Assembly (NCBI RefSeq): GCF_003725735.1
Contig: NZ_RJTM01000073.1
Span: 1 to 32,920 of the forward strand
Length of the DNA: 32,920 bases
Reading direction: 5' to 3'
DNA from: Sinomicrobium pectinilyticum
Lineage (GTDB): Bacteria; Bacteroidota; Bacteroidia; Flavobacteriales; Flavobacteriaceae
Shown: piece after piece, positions 25,062-32,859 of the stretch
Numbering within the stretch: the stretch's first letter is position 1
How the letters are laid out: the number at the start of each line of letters is the position of its first letter
Translations under genes and position numbers: made by a program
Notes under the pieces: generated by a model
Database searches by the model: none
What the model saw: the letters and a program-made list of their open reading frames with translations, nothing else
What the model was told of the DNA's origin: nothing

Positions 25062-26333
25062 ATGAAAAGAATTTTGTCAACACTTTTTTTAATGATTTCA
25101 TTGAGTGTGCCCTGCATTGCCCAGATTTTGGATCTGGATGCAGACGTGAGGTCCAGGTTTGAGTACCGGCACGGATACGGCACCCTATTCCCCGATGGAG
25201 CCAAACCGGCGGCATTTGTTACCCAAAGGTCCCGGCTGAATACCGGATATTTTTCGGATAACCTGAGGGTGATGTTAAGTATTCAGGATGTCAGTACCTG
25301 GGGAGATACACGTCAACTGGACCCTTCGGATACAAATCATTCCCTTTCCCTGTTCCAGGCCTGGGCGGAAATAGGTCTCCTGGAAAAGTTTTCGGTAAAA
25401 CTGGGCAGACAGGTTATCTCTTATGATAACCAGAGGATCTTCGGGGAAGTGGACTGGGCCATGCAGGGCCGTTTTCACGATGCATTGTTACTGAAGTATA
25501 AAAATGACAGCTTTAGTATGGATGCCGGGTTGGCGTTCAGCCAGGAAGAAGAATCACTTTTCGGGAGCCGGTATGATATAACCGGATTTTATACGTATAA
25601 AACGATGCAGTACCTCTATGCCAGAAAAACATTTCAAAACCTGCAACTGAGTTTTCTGTTTTTGAATAACGGGTTTCAAAAGTATGAAGATGAAGAAAAA
25701 TCTGTGGCCGATGGTGTTTACAATCGTCAGACCACCGGCTTTTATTTCCGCTATCCTTTGCGTAAATGGAAATTTTCCGGCAGCTTTTATTACCAGTTCG
25801 GAGAAGCCTCACGGGAAATTGACCTGAGTGCGTACCAATTTTCCCTCAACGGTGAATACACCATGACAACGGGAACCCTGGGGGCAGGAATTGAAGTTCT
25901 GAGCGGAACCGATATGCAGGGAACCGGGGATAGCCATTCGTTTTTTCCGTTGTACGGTACCAACCATAAGTTCAACGGCTTCATGGACTATTTTTATGTG
26001 GGGAACCACGCGGATAATGTAGGCTTAAATGATATTTATGTGAAATATCTTTTTAAGTTTCCGGCATCCACATTACTTTTAAAAGGACATTATTTTACTT
26101 CCAATGCAGATTTGTCCCCCGGGGAAAGCCAGTACCTGGGCACTGAATTCGACCTGGTTTTCGGGAAGGAAATTCTAAAAAATGTCTTCCTGAACCTGGG
26201 ATATTCCCAAATGTTTCCATCCGACAGTATGGGTACGGTCAAAGGAGAGATTTCTTCCGACAATACGAACAATTGGGCATGGGTGCAATTGAAAATAACG
26301 CCGAAATTATTACGGTTTACGCTGAACAAATAA
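25062..26333 (+). CDS. Outer-membrane porin, alginate-export (AlgE-like) family
   Basis: A 423-residue exported protein with a signal peptide (about residues 1-20, cut after PCIA) and a long run of alternating aromatic/polar beta strands to the end, as in 18-strand AlgE-type barrels. Family-like segments include RSRFEYRHGYG (30-40), RSRLNTGYFSDNLRVMLSIQD (55-75), LGRQVISYDNQRIFGEVDWAMQGR (about 114-137, the most conserved part) and the closing strand WAWVQLKITPKLLRFTLNK. Characterised relatives carry anionic sugars, but this family is broad. Its gene is divergent from moeA and shares the candidate operator, so passage of nitrate or nitrite through the outer membrane is a reasonable guess. The substrate is not shown by the sequence. 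Confidence 0.8.
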   Translation: MKRILSTLFLMISLSVPCIAQILDLDADVRSRFEYRHGYGTLFPDGAKPAAFVTQRSRLNTGYFSDNLRVMLSIQDVSTWGDTRQLDPSDTNHSLSLFQAWAEIGLLEKFSVKLGRQVISYDNQRIFGEVDWAMQGRFHDALLLKYKNDSFSMDAGLAFSQEEESLFGSRYDITGFYTYKTMQYLYARKTFQNLQLSFLFLNNGFQKYEDEEKSVADGVYNRQTTGFYFRYPLRKWKFSGSFYYQFGEASREIDLSAYQFSLNGEYTMTTGTLGAGIEVLSGTDMQGTGDSHSFFPLYGTNHKFNGFMDYFYVGNHADNVGLNDIYVKYLFKFPASTLLLKGHYFTSNADLSPGESQYLGTEFDLVFGKEILKNVFLNLGYSQMFPSDSMGTVKGEISSDNTNNWAWVQLKITPKLLRFTLNK

Positions 26334-26399
26334 TATTCTAATCCCGGAAGGCGGAGGAGATCCTTTAAGGGATGTCAGGGGAGATAATGTTATTGCAAT

Positions 26400-26996
26400 T
26401 TATTGTTGTTTCCCTGCCGGAAGCAGGAGTCTGCGGAATACCTCGGATGTCTTGTGTACCTGGATTGTCCAGTCCTCTGCGGCCGAACCGTCGGCACCGT
26501 CCGAGATGTACTTCAGGCACAGGAAGGGGATATGTTCTTTCATGGCTATGAGGGCCAGCGGGTAAGCTTCCATGTCCACTACATTGTATTCGGTGGCGTC
26601 GTGGTCCATTTCAAAACTGTCCCCTGTTCCGCAAATAGCCTGCGGGAGCCCGTCCAGTTCTAACCCGTGGGCCAGCAGGGGAGGGATACCGGAAAGCGGG
26701 GTTTCGTATAAAGCATAACCAAGGCCTCTGACGTCCATGTCACGCTGTACAAATGTAGTGCAGCAAACCACTTCTCCCTTCCGGAAATGCCTGCTTCCGG
26801 CCGAACCCAGGTTGATGATCAACCGGGGTTTTCGTATATGTATGGCCTTGGCAAGTTCAAAGGCAGCATTTACCTTTCCTATACCGGTAATCAGTTTATT
26901 GGTACCGTTAAAAGCTGTCCCCGCCTCCGATTCCAGGGCAAAAACAAACAGGGTATCTTTAGGGGGATATGTATGGGTTTCGTTTATTGTTATCAT
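26400..26996 (-). CDS. Nucleosidase / nucleoside phosphorylase family protein
   Basis: A 198-residue protein of the MTA/SAH-nucleosidase and phosphorylase superfamily, which splits the glycosidic bond of purine nucleosides. Features are FALESEAG (19-26, with the candidate acid Glu22 or Glu24), TGIGKVNAA (37-45), INLGSAGS (61-68), CGTGDSFEM (122-130), VVDMEAYPLA (139-148, with the ribose-binding Glu143) and YISDGAD (163-169, with catalytic Asp166). It is somewhat shorter than a typical 230-residue MTAN. Whether the substrate is methylthioadenosine, adenosylhomocysteine, futalosine or another nucleoside cannot be read from these motifs. It converges on the porin and diverges from the ClC-type gene, and has no clear functional link to the nitrate island. 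Confidence 0.8.
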   Translation of the reverse strand: MITINETHTYPPKDTLFVFALESEAGTAFNGTNKLITGIGKVNAAFELAKAIHIRKPRLIINLGSAGSRHFRKGEVVCCTTFVQRDMDVRGLGYALYETPLSGIPPLLAHGLELDGLPQAICGTGDSFEMDHDATEYNVVDMEAYPLALIAMKEHIPFLCLKYISDGADGSAAEDWTIQVHKTSEVFRRLLLPAGKQQ

Positions 26997-27162
26997 GTGG
27001 TTTTATATGCTGTACAGTGCCGTTATCAAGGGCTACTTCATACTTTTATAAAGAAGGCAAATTTAAGGCAAATAAGGTAGTTTCCGGTAATTGTGCGATG
27101 GATTACCGGGAATGTATGGGAATTTTAGTCGTTGTCAGGAAGGTGCGGAACCAAAAAACCTA

Positions 27163-27170
27163 TAGTTTTG
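27163..27170 (+). promoter_or_regulatory. -7 element before the ClC-type gene
   Basis: TAGTTTTG matches TAnnTTTG and lies 20 bases before the ATG at 27191. No TTTG is seen at the right distance upstream, so this is a partial match only. Confidence 0.35.
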
Positions 27171-27190
27171 TGTCCTAAATTGAAAACGAT

Positions 27191-28444
27191 ATGTTGTCGG
27201 TAAAAACAAAAAGCCTGTTGTTTTTTCTCTGGAACGCACTGCTTGTTGCCGCTTTGGCTGTTGTATTGGCTTCTACACTTAAACACCTGACCGAAATAGC
27301 GGAGGAATTCATGCTGGAACTCGCCGCGGTATACACGGCAGGTTTGTTCCTGTTCCCCCTTGCAGGGCTTATACTTATATATTATTTGAGAAAACGGGTA
27401 TTCAAAGGGAAAAAGAACAAGGGAATCAAAGAAATTTACAATACACTTTCATATCGCAAAGAATCACTGCCCTGGTATAAGGTGCCATCCCATTACATTA
27501 ACGGGTTTTTAACGGTTATTTCCGGGGGATCAACGGGTATAGAAGTTTCTACCGTAGTCGCTACGGCAGCCATCGGCGCAAATATGCAGCGGGTCGGAAA
27601 ATCGGCTAAAAAGCATCGTTCCGCATTGATCTGTGCCGGAGTGGCTGCCGGAATAGCTACCCTATTCAGCAGCCCTTTGGCAGGAGGATTATTCGCCCTG
27701 GAGGTCATTGCCCGGAAGAGGGACAGGTTAATATGGGTAGCAGTGGGTATAGGAAGTGCCGTAGCCGGTGGAGCGATGTACCTCGAAGGGCGGGAATACC
27801 TGTTTGATGCGGAGGTCCTGTTCTGGAAATGGCAGGCTGTGCCCTATTTTATAGTGGTAAGCCTGTTGGGTGGTATTTGTGCGGTATACTTCACCAAAAC
27901 AGTCCTGTTTTTTAAAGAACGACTTGGTAGCCTGGAAAACAACTGTACACGTATCTGTATAGCGGCATTGCTGTTAGGAGGTCTTCTGGTTATGTTCCCC
28001 CAACTGTACGGGGATAGTTATCATGCCGTACCGGAATTTTTGGTGATGAATCCTGAAATGACCGGTATGTCGCATACCATCCCTCTTTTACTTCTATTAA
28101 TATTCCTTAAGCCTCTTGCCGCAAGCCTGACGCTGGGAGGAGGAGGAGACGGAGGGGTTTTTGCACCGAGCATAGTAACGGGGGCATTTATCGGGTTGTT
28201 TGTGGCACTTGTCGGAAACCGGTATTTCGGAACGGATCTGGTTCCCGTGAATTTTGCGCTGATCGGGGCGGCAACCATGCTCAGTGCTGCTATTCATGCC
28301 CCGCTAACAGCACTTTTTTTGGCATGCAGTATCGTAAAGGGTGGCTATGTACTTTTCGGCCCTATGCTGGTTGCGGTTTACCTTGCCAAGCATACGGCAC
28401 AGTACCTGTATGGCTATACGGTATATACTTACCGGAAAGCTTAG
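27191..28444 (+). CDS. ClC-family chloride channel-like protein
   Basis: A 417-residue inner-membrane protein with about ten or more hydrophobic segments and the ClC fold. Recognisable stretches are NKGIKEI (76-82, where ClC-ec1 has GSGIPEI), SGGSTGIEVS (111-120, where it has GREGP), AAGIATLFSSPLAGGLFALEVIARK (152-176) and GGVFAPSIVTGAFIG (321-335, the GxFxP motif). By eye alignment the gating glutamate becomes Thr115, the internal proton glutamate becomes Val172 and the selectivity serine becomes Lys77. The protein may therefore conduct anions without coupling to protons, or move a different anion. There is no CBS domain. It stands alone, convergent with the next gene. Confidence 0.85.
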   Translation: MLSVKTKSLLFFLWNALLVAALAVVLASTLKHLTEIAEEFMLELAAVYTAGLFLFPLAGLILIYYLRKRVFKGKKNKGIKEIYNTLSYRKESLPWYKVPSHYINGFLTVISGGSTGIEVSTVVATAAIGANMQRVGKSAKKHRSALICAGVAAGIATLFSSPLAGGLFALEVIARKRDRLIWVAVGIGSAVAGGAMYLEGREYLFDAEVLFWKWQAVPYFIVVSLLGGICAVYFTKTVLFFKERLGSLENNCTRICIAALLLGGLLVMFPQLYGDSYHAVPEFLVMNPEMTGMSHTIPLLLLLIFLKPLAASLTLGGGGDGGVFAPSIVTGAFIGLFVALVGNRYFGTDLVPVNFALIGAATMLSAAIHAPLTALFLACSIVKGGYVLFGPMLVAVYLAKHTAQYLYGYTVYTYRKA

Positions 28445-28485
28445 GCCCGGCATTACCTGCCGGTCATCAGCAGCAGGAGTGTAGG

Positions 28486-29322
28486 TCAGGGTTCGTAAAT
28501 AACCCGGAAAAAGCAACTGGAACCTTCCCGGGCTTCGGTTATGGGAAGTCCGGTTACCAACCCGATAGCGAGCCTGTGGTTTAATTTTATTTTTGCCTGT
28601 GGACGAAGGGTCATTTGAAATCTTCCTCCTTCTACCTCCTTGTTTATTTCTATTCCGATAAAATGTCCGGTTCCCGGAATGGTGTAATGAAAAGTGGTAT
28701 TGATCAGCCAGTTAATAGTAGTGATGTTTTCGGCTAGATCCTGTTCTGCCACCGGTCCGGTGTAGACCAGCGTATGAAAATCAGATCCCCAGCGTTTGGC
28801 TGCAATAAAGAACGGGTTATAAGCTACTCCCTTAATGAGATGATCGTCTCCGTAGTTTTTAAAACCGATGAATTCCAAGATTTGGGTGTACCCTACAGCC
28901 AGGGTAGCTTGGTGTTCTGTAGAGACAAGGAAAGAATATTGCGAGGAAAACCGCAAACACTCCAGTTTGTTTTCGGGAATTTCGGCATCGCCCCCAGCTC
29001 GTTTAAAAAAGGAAAAATCCGCTTCCACTTCCAGCCCCAGTCGATGGACAGGGGCAAATTCGTATTCGATCAGGAAAGCATATTCGTTGTAGTCTCTGTT
29101 TTTTGCAAAATCCACACCTATGTTAATTTCTTTTTCTCCCTTTCTTGCCCCAAGGTCGCGCACCAGGTCCATGTACAGCGGTTCGGCATGGGAAACTTTG
29201 TGGGGTAGCGTAGCATCATCTGTTTGAGCATTGGCATTTAAAGTGAGCATAATGGTCATAAACAACAAGCCGGTATGCTTAACATAAAGTATTTTTATTT
29301 TTTCCATTCCACAAATCAACAT
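28486..29322 (-). CDS. Exported beta-barrel-like protein of unknown function
   Basis: A 278-residue protein with a signal peptide (hydrophobic GLLFMTIMLTLNANA, cleavage just before QTDD) and many short amphipathic beta strands, consistent with an outer-membrane or periplasmic barrel. After the signal it carries HAEPLYMDLVRDLGARKGE (about residues 45-63), a sequence I recall from bacteroidotal proteins that are often wrongly named phosphoribosylformylglycinamidine synthase; no purine-synthesis domain is present. The end (NHRLAIGLVTGLPITEAREGSSCFFRVIYEP) resembles a final beta hairpin. ATG 29307 would give a tidier signal peptide (MEKIKILYVKH) than ATG 29322, which lies within a CAACAT-N4-ATGTTG inverted repeat. 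Function unknown. Confidence 0.6.
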   Translation of the reverse strand: MLICGMEKIKILYVKHTGLLFMTIMLTLNANAQTDDATLPHKVSHAEPLYMDLVRDLGARKGEKEINIGVDFAKNRDYNEYAFLIEYEFAPVHRLGLEVEADFSFFKRAGGDAEIPENKLECLRFSSQYSFLVSTEHQATLAVGYTQILEFIGFKNYGDDHLIKGVAYNPFFIAAKRWGSDFHTLVYTGPVAEQDLAENITTINWLINTTFHYTIPGTGHFIGIEINKEVEGGRFQMTLRPQAKIKLNHRLAIGLVTGLPITEAREGSSCFFRVIYEP

Positions 29323-29332
29323 GGAGATGTTG
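29317..29332. repeat. Inverted repeat over the first ATG of the beta-barrel gene
   Basis: CAACAT-GGAG-ATGTTG is a perfect 6-bp inverted repeat that covers the upstream candidate start codon (29322-29320). It could hide that start in an RNA hairpin, or serve as a protein site if ATG 29307 is the true start. Chance occurrence is possible. Confidence 0.3.
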
Positions 29333-29678
29333 GAATAATTTGGGAAAGAAACCGGGGCCGGGTACAGAAGTCATGAGAGCCTTTTAGTTGGTAGTTGTCA
29401 GTTTTGGGATTGGAATGGCCATAAAGAATATTGAAATTCGGATAATCACATATAGTGCCTTTTTTTCTTATCCGATAACCGGTGTTATTCCTCGAGTAAA
29501 AATTCCCTGCTTACCCCAATCCGGCTTATATCCGGAAATTTCTGCCTTAACTTGAGATAGTATTGTTCCCGTTTCTGCTTCCCGTAACAATCTATTAATG
29601 TTTAGTTGATTTTAAATTTTTACAAATAGTAAATTATTTGGCTTTATTTGCTTTTATAATTTATTATAAGTAAATATT
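29323..29678. other. Intergenic region with a possible gene remnant
   Basis: About 355 bases lie between divergent genes. On the minus strand, 29601-29485 is a 38-codon stretch between stops with protein-like composition (for example EQYYLKLRQKFPDISRIGVS) but no ATG, so it may be the end of a decayed gene. The part after 29600 is strongly A+T-rich and should hold the promoter of the downstream operon, although no full consensus is visible. Confidence 0.4.
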
Positions 29679-30971
29679 TTGTTTAAAAAATCCGACACCC
29701 GTTTTCTGACCTATGCCATAATAGCTGCTTTTGGCACCTATTTTTGTATGTATGCTTTCCGGAAGCCTTTTACAGTGGCAACATACGAAGGAGAGCATTT
29801 TTGGGGTGTGGATTATAAAATAGCGCTGATCATTGCGCAGGTATTGGGATACATGCTGTCTAAATTTTTAGGGATACGGCTGATCTCCGAATTAAAAAAT
29901 ACCAGGAGGGCACTTTACATTCTAACACTTATAGGACTTGCCGAGATAAGTCTTATAATTTTTGCAGTAGTACCTGCACCGTACAATATTGTTTTTATGT
30001 TTTTCAACGGCCTTCCACTGGGGCTGATATGGGGGATTGTCTTTTCTTACCTGGAAGGGAGAAGGCTCACCGAATTCCTCGGGCTGGCTTTGTGTTCAAG
30101 TTTTATTGTGTCCAGTGGGGTGGTGAAGTCGATAGGACTGTCGGTTATGCTGTGGTTTGGCGTGGGAGAATTCTGGATGCCGGCCGTTACCGGGGCCATA
30201 TTCCTGCTGCCGTTGTTGTTCTTTACCCGGCTCCTGGAAAAAATTCCCGGACCCACTTCCGGGGATATCAGGCTTCGTAATGAACGGATTCCTATGACCC
30301 GTGCCGACCGTAAACAGGTACTCCGTATGTTTTGGTTTCCCCTGGTCGTTTTGGTGTTTTTTTATACGTTTTTAACCGCCTTTCGCGATTTCAGGGATAA
30401 TTTTTCAAGAGAACTCTGGGATGCATTGGGGTTCCAGGGCGATGCTTCCGTGTATACGCTTGCCGAATTGCCTGTGGCATTTCTGGTACTGGGAATATTG
30501 AGTCTGATGGGGTTGGTGAGGGACAATTTCAAGGCATTTACGGGGTATCATTATCTATTGCTTACCGGAGTGACTGCGATTGGACTGGGAACATTTCTTT
30601 TCCAGCTGAAAATACTCGGTCCCTGGTTGTGGATGGTGGTGGTAGGGTTTGGATTGTACCTTGCCTATGTGCCTTTCAACTGCATATTTTTTGACCGTAT
30701 GGTTGCTGCTTTCCGCACCAGGGGAAATGCCGGTTATCTCATTTATATAGCGGACAGTTTCGGGTACCTGGGGAGTATTCTGGTGCTCCTCTACAAGAAT
30801 TTCGGCCAGGCCAGTATTTCCTGGATGTCTTTTTTCATTTATGGAAGTTATGGCATTGCCGTGCTGGGAGGGATGGCCGTGCTCAGCTCTCTTGCCTATT
30901 TTAAGTACAGACAAAAACAAACAAAAGATATCCATCTGCACAATTTACATTTACATGGAAAAGAAGTATGA
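29679..30971 (+). CDS. DUF5690 family major-facilitator-like transporter
   Basis: A 430-residue inner-membrane protein with about 11-12 hydrophobic helices, matching DUF5690, a major-facilitator-like family of unknown substrate. Recognisable stretches are TYFCMYAFRKPFTVATYEG (20-38), FNGLPLGLIWGIVFSYLEGRR (about 108-128) and DFRDNFSRELWDALGF (about 236-251). The start is a TTG at 29679: no ATG lies upstream in frame, and the next methionine is already inside the first membrane helix. Its last 17 bases overlap the start of the FAD oxidoreductase gene, so the two are coupled. Given the next two genes, uptake of an organophosphonate is a plausible but unproven role. Confidence 0.78.
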   Translation: MFKKSDTRFLTYAIIAAFGTYFCMYAFRKPFTVATYEGEHFWGVDYKIALIIAQVLGYMLSKFLGIRLISELKNTRRALYILTLIGLAEISLIIFAVVPAPYNIVFMFFNGLPLGLIWGIVFSYLEGRRLTEFLGLALCSSFIVSSGVVKSIGLSVMLWFGVGEFWMPAVTGAIFLLPLLFFTRLLEKIPGPTSGDIRLRNERIPMTRADRKQVLRMFWFPLVVLVFFYTFLTAFRDFRDNFSRELWDALGFQGDASVYTLAELPVAFLVLGILSLMGLVRDNFKAFTGYHYLLLTGVTAIGLGTFLFQLKILGPWLWMVVVGFGLYLAYVPFNCIFFDRMVAAFRTRGNAGYLIYIADSFGYLGSILVLLYKNFGQASISWMSFFIYGSYGIAVLGGMAVLSSLAYFKYRQKQTKDIHLHNLHLHGKEV

Positions 30972-32106
30972 TTTGCTGGTAGTGGGAGGAGGTGCCCTAG
31001 GTACCTTCCACGCTTACCACGCCCTGCAAAATGGGTATAAGGTGGCTCTGCTGGAAAAGGACAGCAGGCCCGTAGGGGCCACGGTGCGTAATTTCGGACA
31101 GGTCGTTCCTTCCGGGATGAATAGCAAATGGCAGGAATACGGCAGGGAAAGCCTTGCTGTTTATAAGTTCATCCAGTCAGAATTTGATATTACGGTCAGG
31201 CAGAACGGTTCGGTTTACCTGGCATCGGACGAGCAGGAGCAGTTGCTTCTGGAAGAATTGCACCACATAAACCGGCAAAACGATTATACTTCGCACTTGC
31301 TTACCAAAGCAGAGTGCCTGCAAAAATACCCGGGCCTCAGAGAAGATTATGTTAAATCCGGCCTGTTTTTTCCGGAAGAGATTACCGTCGAACCCCTGCA
31401 AATGGTTCACAGGGTCCAGGAGTATCTGAAAAATTCTTTCGCCGCGGATATTTTCTTCAGTACCCCGGTCACCCGTTGCGATTCCTCCGGAGAAGAAGTG
31501 GTAGTATATACCGCGACGGGCATACAATTCCGGGCATCAAAAGTAATTATCTGCAACGGAAGTGATTTTCAATTACTGTATCCCGGATTGTTTGCCGCTG
31601 CCGATATGGAGGTCACCAAGTTACAAATGTTGCAGACCGTACCGCAGAAAGGCTTGAAAATGAGGGGGGGCGTACTCACCGGGCTTTCCATCCGTCGCTA
31701 CGAAGCATTCCGGGAATGTCCCTCTTACGCAGCTATAAAAGCAGAGGAGGATTGTGACAGCCCGGAGAAAAAGTGGGGCGTGCATTTATTGTTTAAACAG
31801 GCAGCGGACGGCTCGGTTATTATCGGGGATTCCCATGAATATGCCGCCGTAACGGCCATAGAGAACCTGGGGTATCATATCGACGAAGGTATTAATCGCT
31901 TTCTCCTTGCCGAAGCCCGGAAAATATTTGATCTGCCCTCTTATGATATCCGATATCAATGGTTTGGCATGTATGCTCAATGCAGGACCGGGGATATTTT
32001 TCAGCACACCATAGATAACAACATACACATTGTAACAGCCATAGGCGGAAAGGGAATGACGGCAAGTCCCGGGTTTGCCGCAGAACATATAAAACAACTT
32101 TTATAA
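30955..32106 (+). CDS. FAD-dependent oxidoreductase, TIGR03364 type
   Basis: A 383-residue flavoprotein of the DAO (amino-acid oxidase) superfamily. The FAD-binding GGGALG lies at 11-16 and the acidic LLEKD that binds the adenosine ribose at about 33-37. RNFGQVVPSGM follows at about 45-55, and GGKGMTASPGFAAEH near the C-terminus is the second flavin-contact stretch. I assign it to the TIGR03364 group, described as genomically linked to phosphonatase-like hydrolases and proposed to deaminate an aminophosphonate by oxidation. ATG 30955 is preferred over one at 30841, which would add 38 residues translated across the upstream gene. It overlaps the DUF5690 gene by 17 bases and lies 12 bases before the hydrolase. 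The exact substrate is unknown. Confidence 0.85.
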   Translation: MEKKYDLLVVGGGALGTFHAYHALQNGYKVALLEKDSRPVGATVRNFGQVVPSGMNSKWQEYGRESLAVYKFIQSEFDITVRQNGSVYLASDEQEQLLLEELHHINRQNDYTSHLLTKAECLQKYPGLREDYVKSGLFFPEEITVEPLQMVHRVQEYLKNSFAADIFFSTPVTRCDSSGEEVVVYTATGIQFRASKVIICNGSDFQLLYPGLFAAADMEVTKLQMLQTVPQKGLKMRGGVLTGLSIRRYEAFRECPSYAAIKAEEDCDSPEKKWGVHLLFKQAADGSVIIGDSHEYAAVTAIENLGYHIDEGINRFLLAEARKIFDLPSYDIRYQWFGMYAQCRTGDIFQHTIDNNIHIVTAIGGKGMTASPGFAAEHIKQLL

Positions 32107-32118
32107 AATTTTTTAAGC

Positions 32119-32802
32119 ATGCAGAAATACAGTCTGGCCGTTTTTGATATGGCAGGAACTACGATCGATGAAGACAATATAGTATATAAGACCCTGCGGA
32201 AAGTCCTTGTGGAAGCCGGGTATGACACGGATCTGCAAACGGTCCTGGTTCACGGTGCCGGAAAGGAAAAATATGAGGCCATAGCCGATATCCTGACAGA
32301 AAAAGGCATAAGGGATAATTCGGAAATTGCCCGTTCTGTTTTCGAGGATTTCAGAAAGGAACTGAAGCTCGCTTATGCCGGTATGGAGATATCTCCCTTT
32401 GACGGGGCGGTCTCTGCTTTTTCTTTCCTGAAGTCGGAAGGGATGAAGGTGGTGCTCAATACGGGGTATGACCGGAAAACGGCCACCGGCTTGCTGGAAA
32501 AACTGAACTGGCGGGAGGGAAGGGATTTCGATCTGCTCGTCACTGCCGGTGATGTGGACAAGAACCGCCCTTATCCGGATATGATCTTCTTGGCCATGCA
32601 AAAATTCGGTATAAAAGACGCTTCGGAAGTGTTGAAAATAGGGGACTCCGCAATAGATATTGAAGAAGGAAAAAATGCCGGGTGCGGATTGACCATAGGC
32701 GTAACCACAGGAGCGCAGGACGAAACGCAGTTGCGTACCGCAAACCCGGACTTCGTGATCCGTAGTTTGAAGGAACTCCGGGAAATAGTTGTTGCCGGAT
32801 AA
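32119..32802 (+). CDS. Phosphonatase-like HAD hydrolase, TIGR03351 type
   Basis: A 227-residue cytosolic HAD-superfamily enzyme resembling phosphonoacetaldehyde hydrolase (PhnX). Motif I is FDMAGTTIDE with nucleophile Asp10 and an alanine at 12, as in the PhnX group. The cap domain (about 17-90) has HGAGKEKYEAI with Lys49 or Lys51 as candidates for the Schiff-base lysine. Later motifs are VVLNTGYDRKTA (motif II, about 111-122), NRPYPDMI with its basic residue, and IGDSAIDIEEGKNAG (motif III/IV). It is 12 bases after the FAD oxidoreductase and ends the operon at a UUCG terminator. It probably cleaves the C-P bond of the aldehyde made by the oxidoreductase; a phosphatase role is the alternative. 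Confidence 0.85.
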   Translation: MQKYSLAVFDMAGTTIDEDNIVYKTLRKVLVEAGYDTDLQTVLVHGAGKEKYEAIADILTEKGIRDNSEIARSVFEDFRKELKLAYAGMEISPFDGAVSAFSFLKSEGMKVVLNTGYDRKTATGLLEKLNWREGRDFDLLVTAGDVDKNRPYPDMIFLAMQKFGIKDASEVLKIGDSAIDIEEGKNAGCGLTIGVTTGAQDETQLRTANPDFVIRSLKELREIVVAG

Positions 32803-32837
32803 CCTCATGGAAATTCCGGTTCTTTATCATCTGTGTT

Positions 32838-32859
32838 GGCCCCTTCGGGGGCTTTTTTT
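32838..32859 (+). terminator. Rho-independent terminator with UUCG loop
   Basis: GCCCC (32839-32843) pairs with GGGGC (32848-32852) around a TTCG tetraloop, followed by seven T's (32853-32859). This classic stable hairpin lies 36 bases after the HAD hydrolase stop and should end the putative phosphonate operon. Confidence 0.9.

Noticed and set aside
28447-28463. CCGGC-N7-GCCGG between the ClC-type gene and the beta-barrel gene as a shared terminator
   Set aside because: The stem is only five pairs and neither strand has a T run after it.
30841-30954. Upstream ATG for the FAD oxidoreductase
   Set aside because: It would add 38 residues before the flavin-binding strand, all within the DUF5690 gene. 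ATG 30955 places the GGGALG motif at the usual distance.
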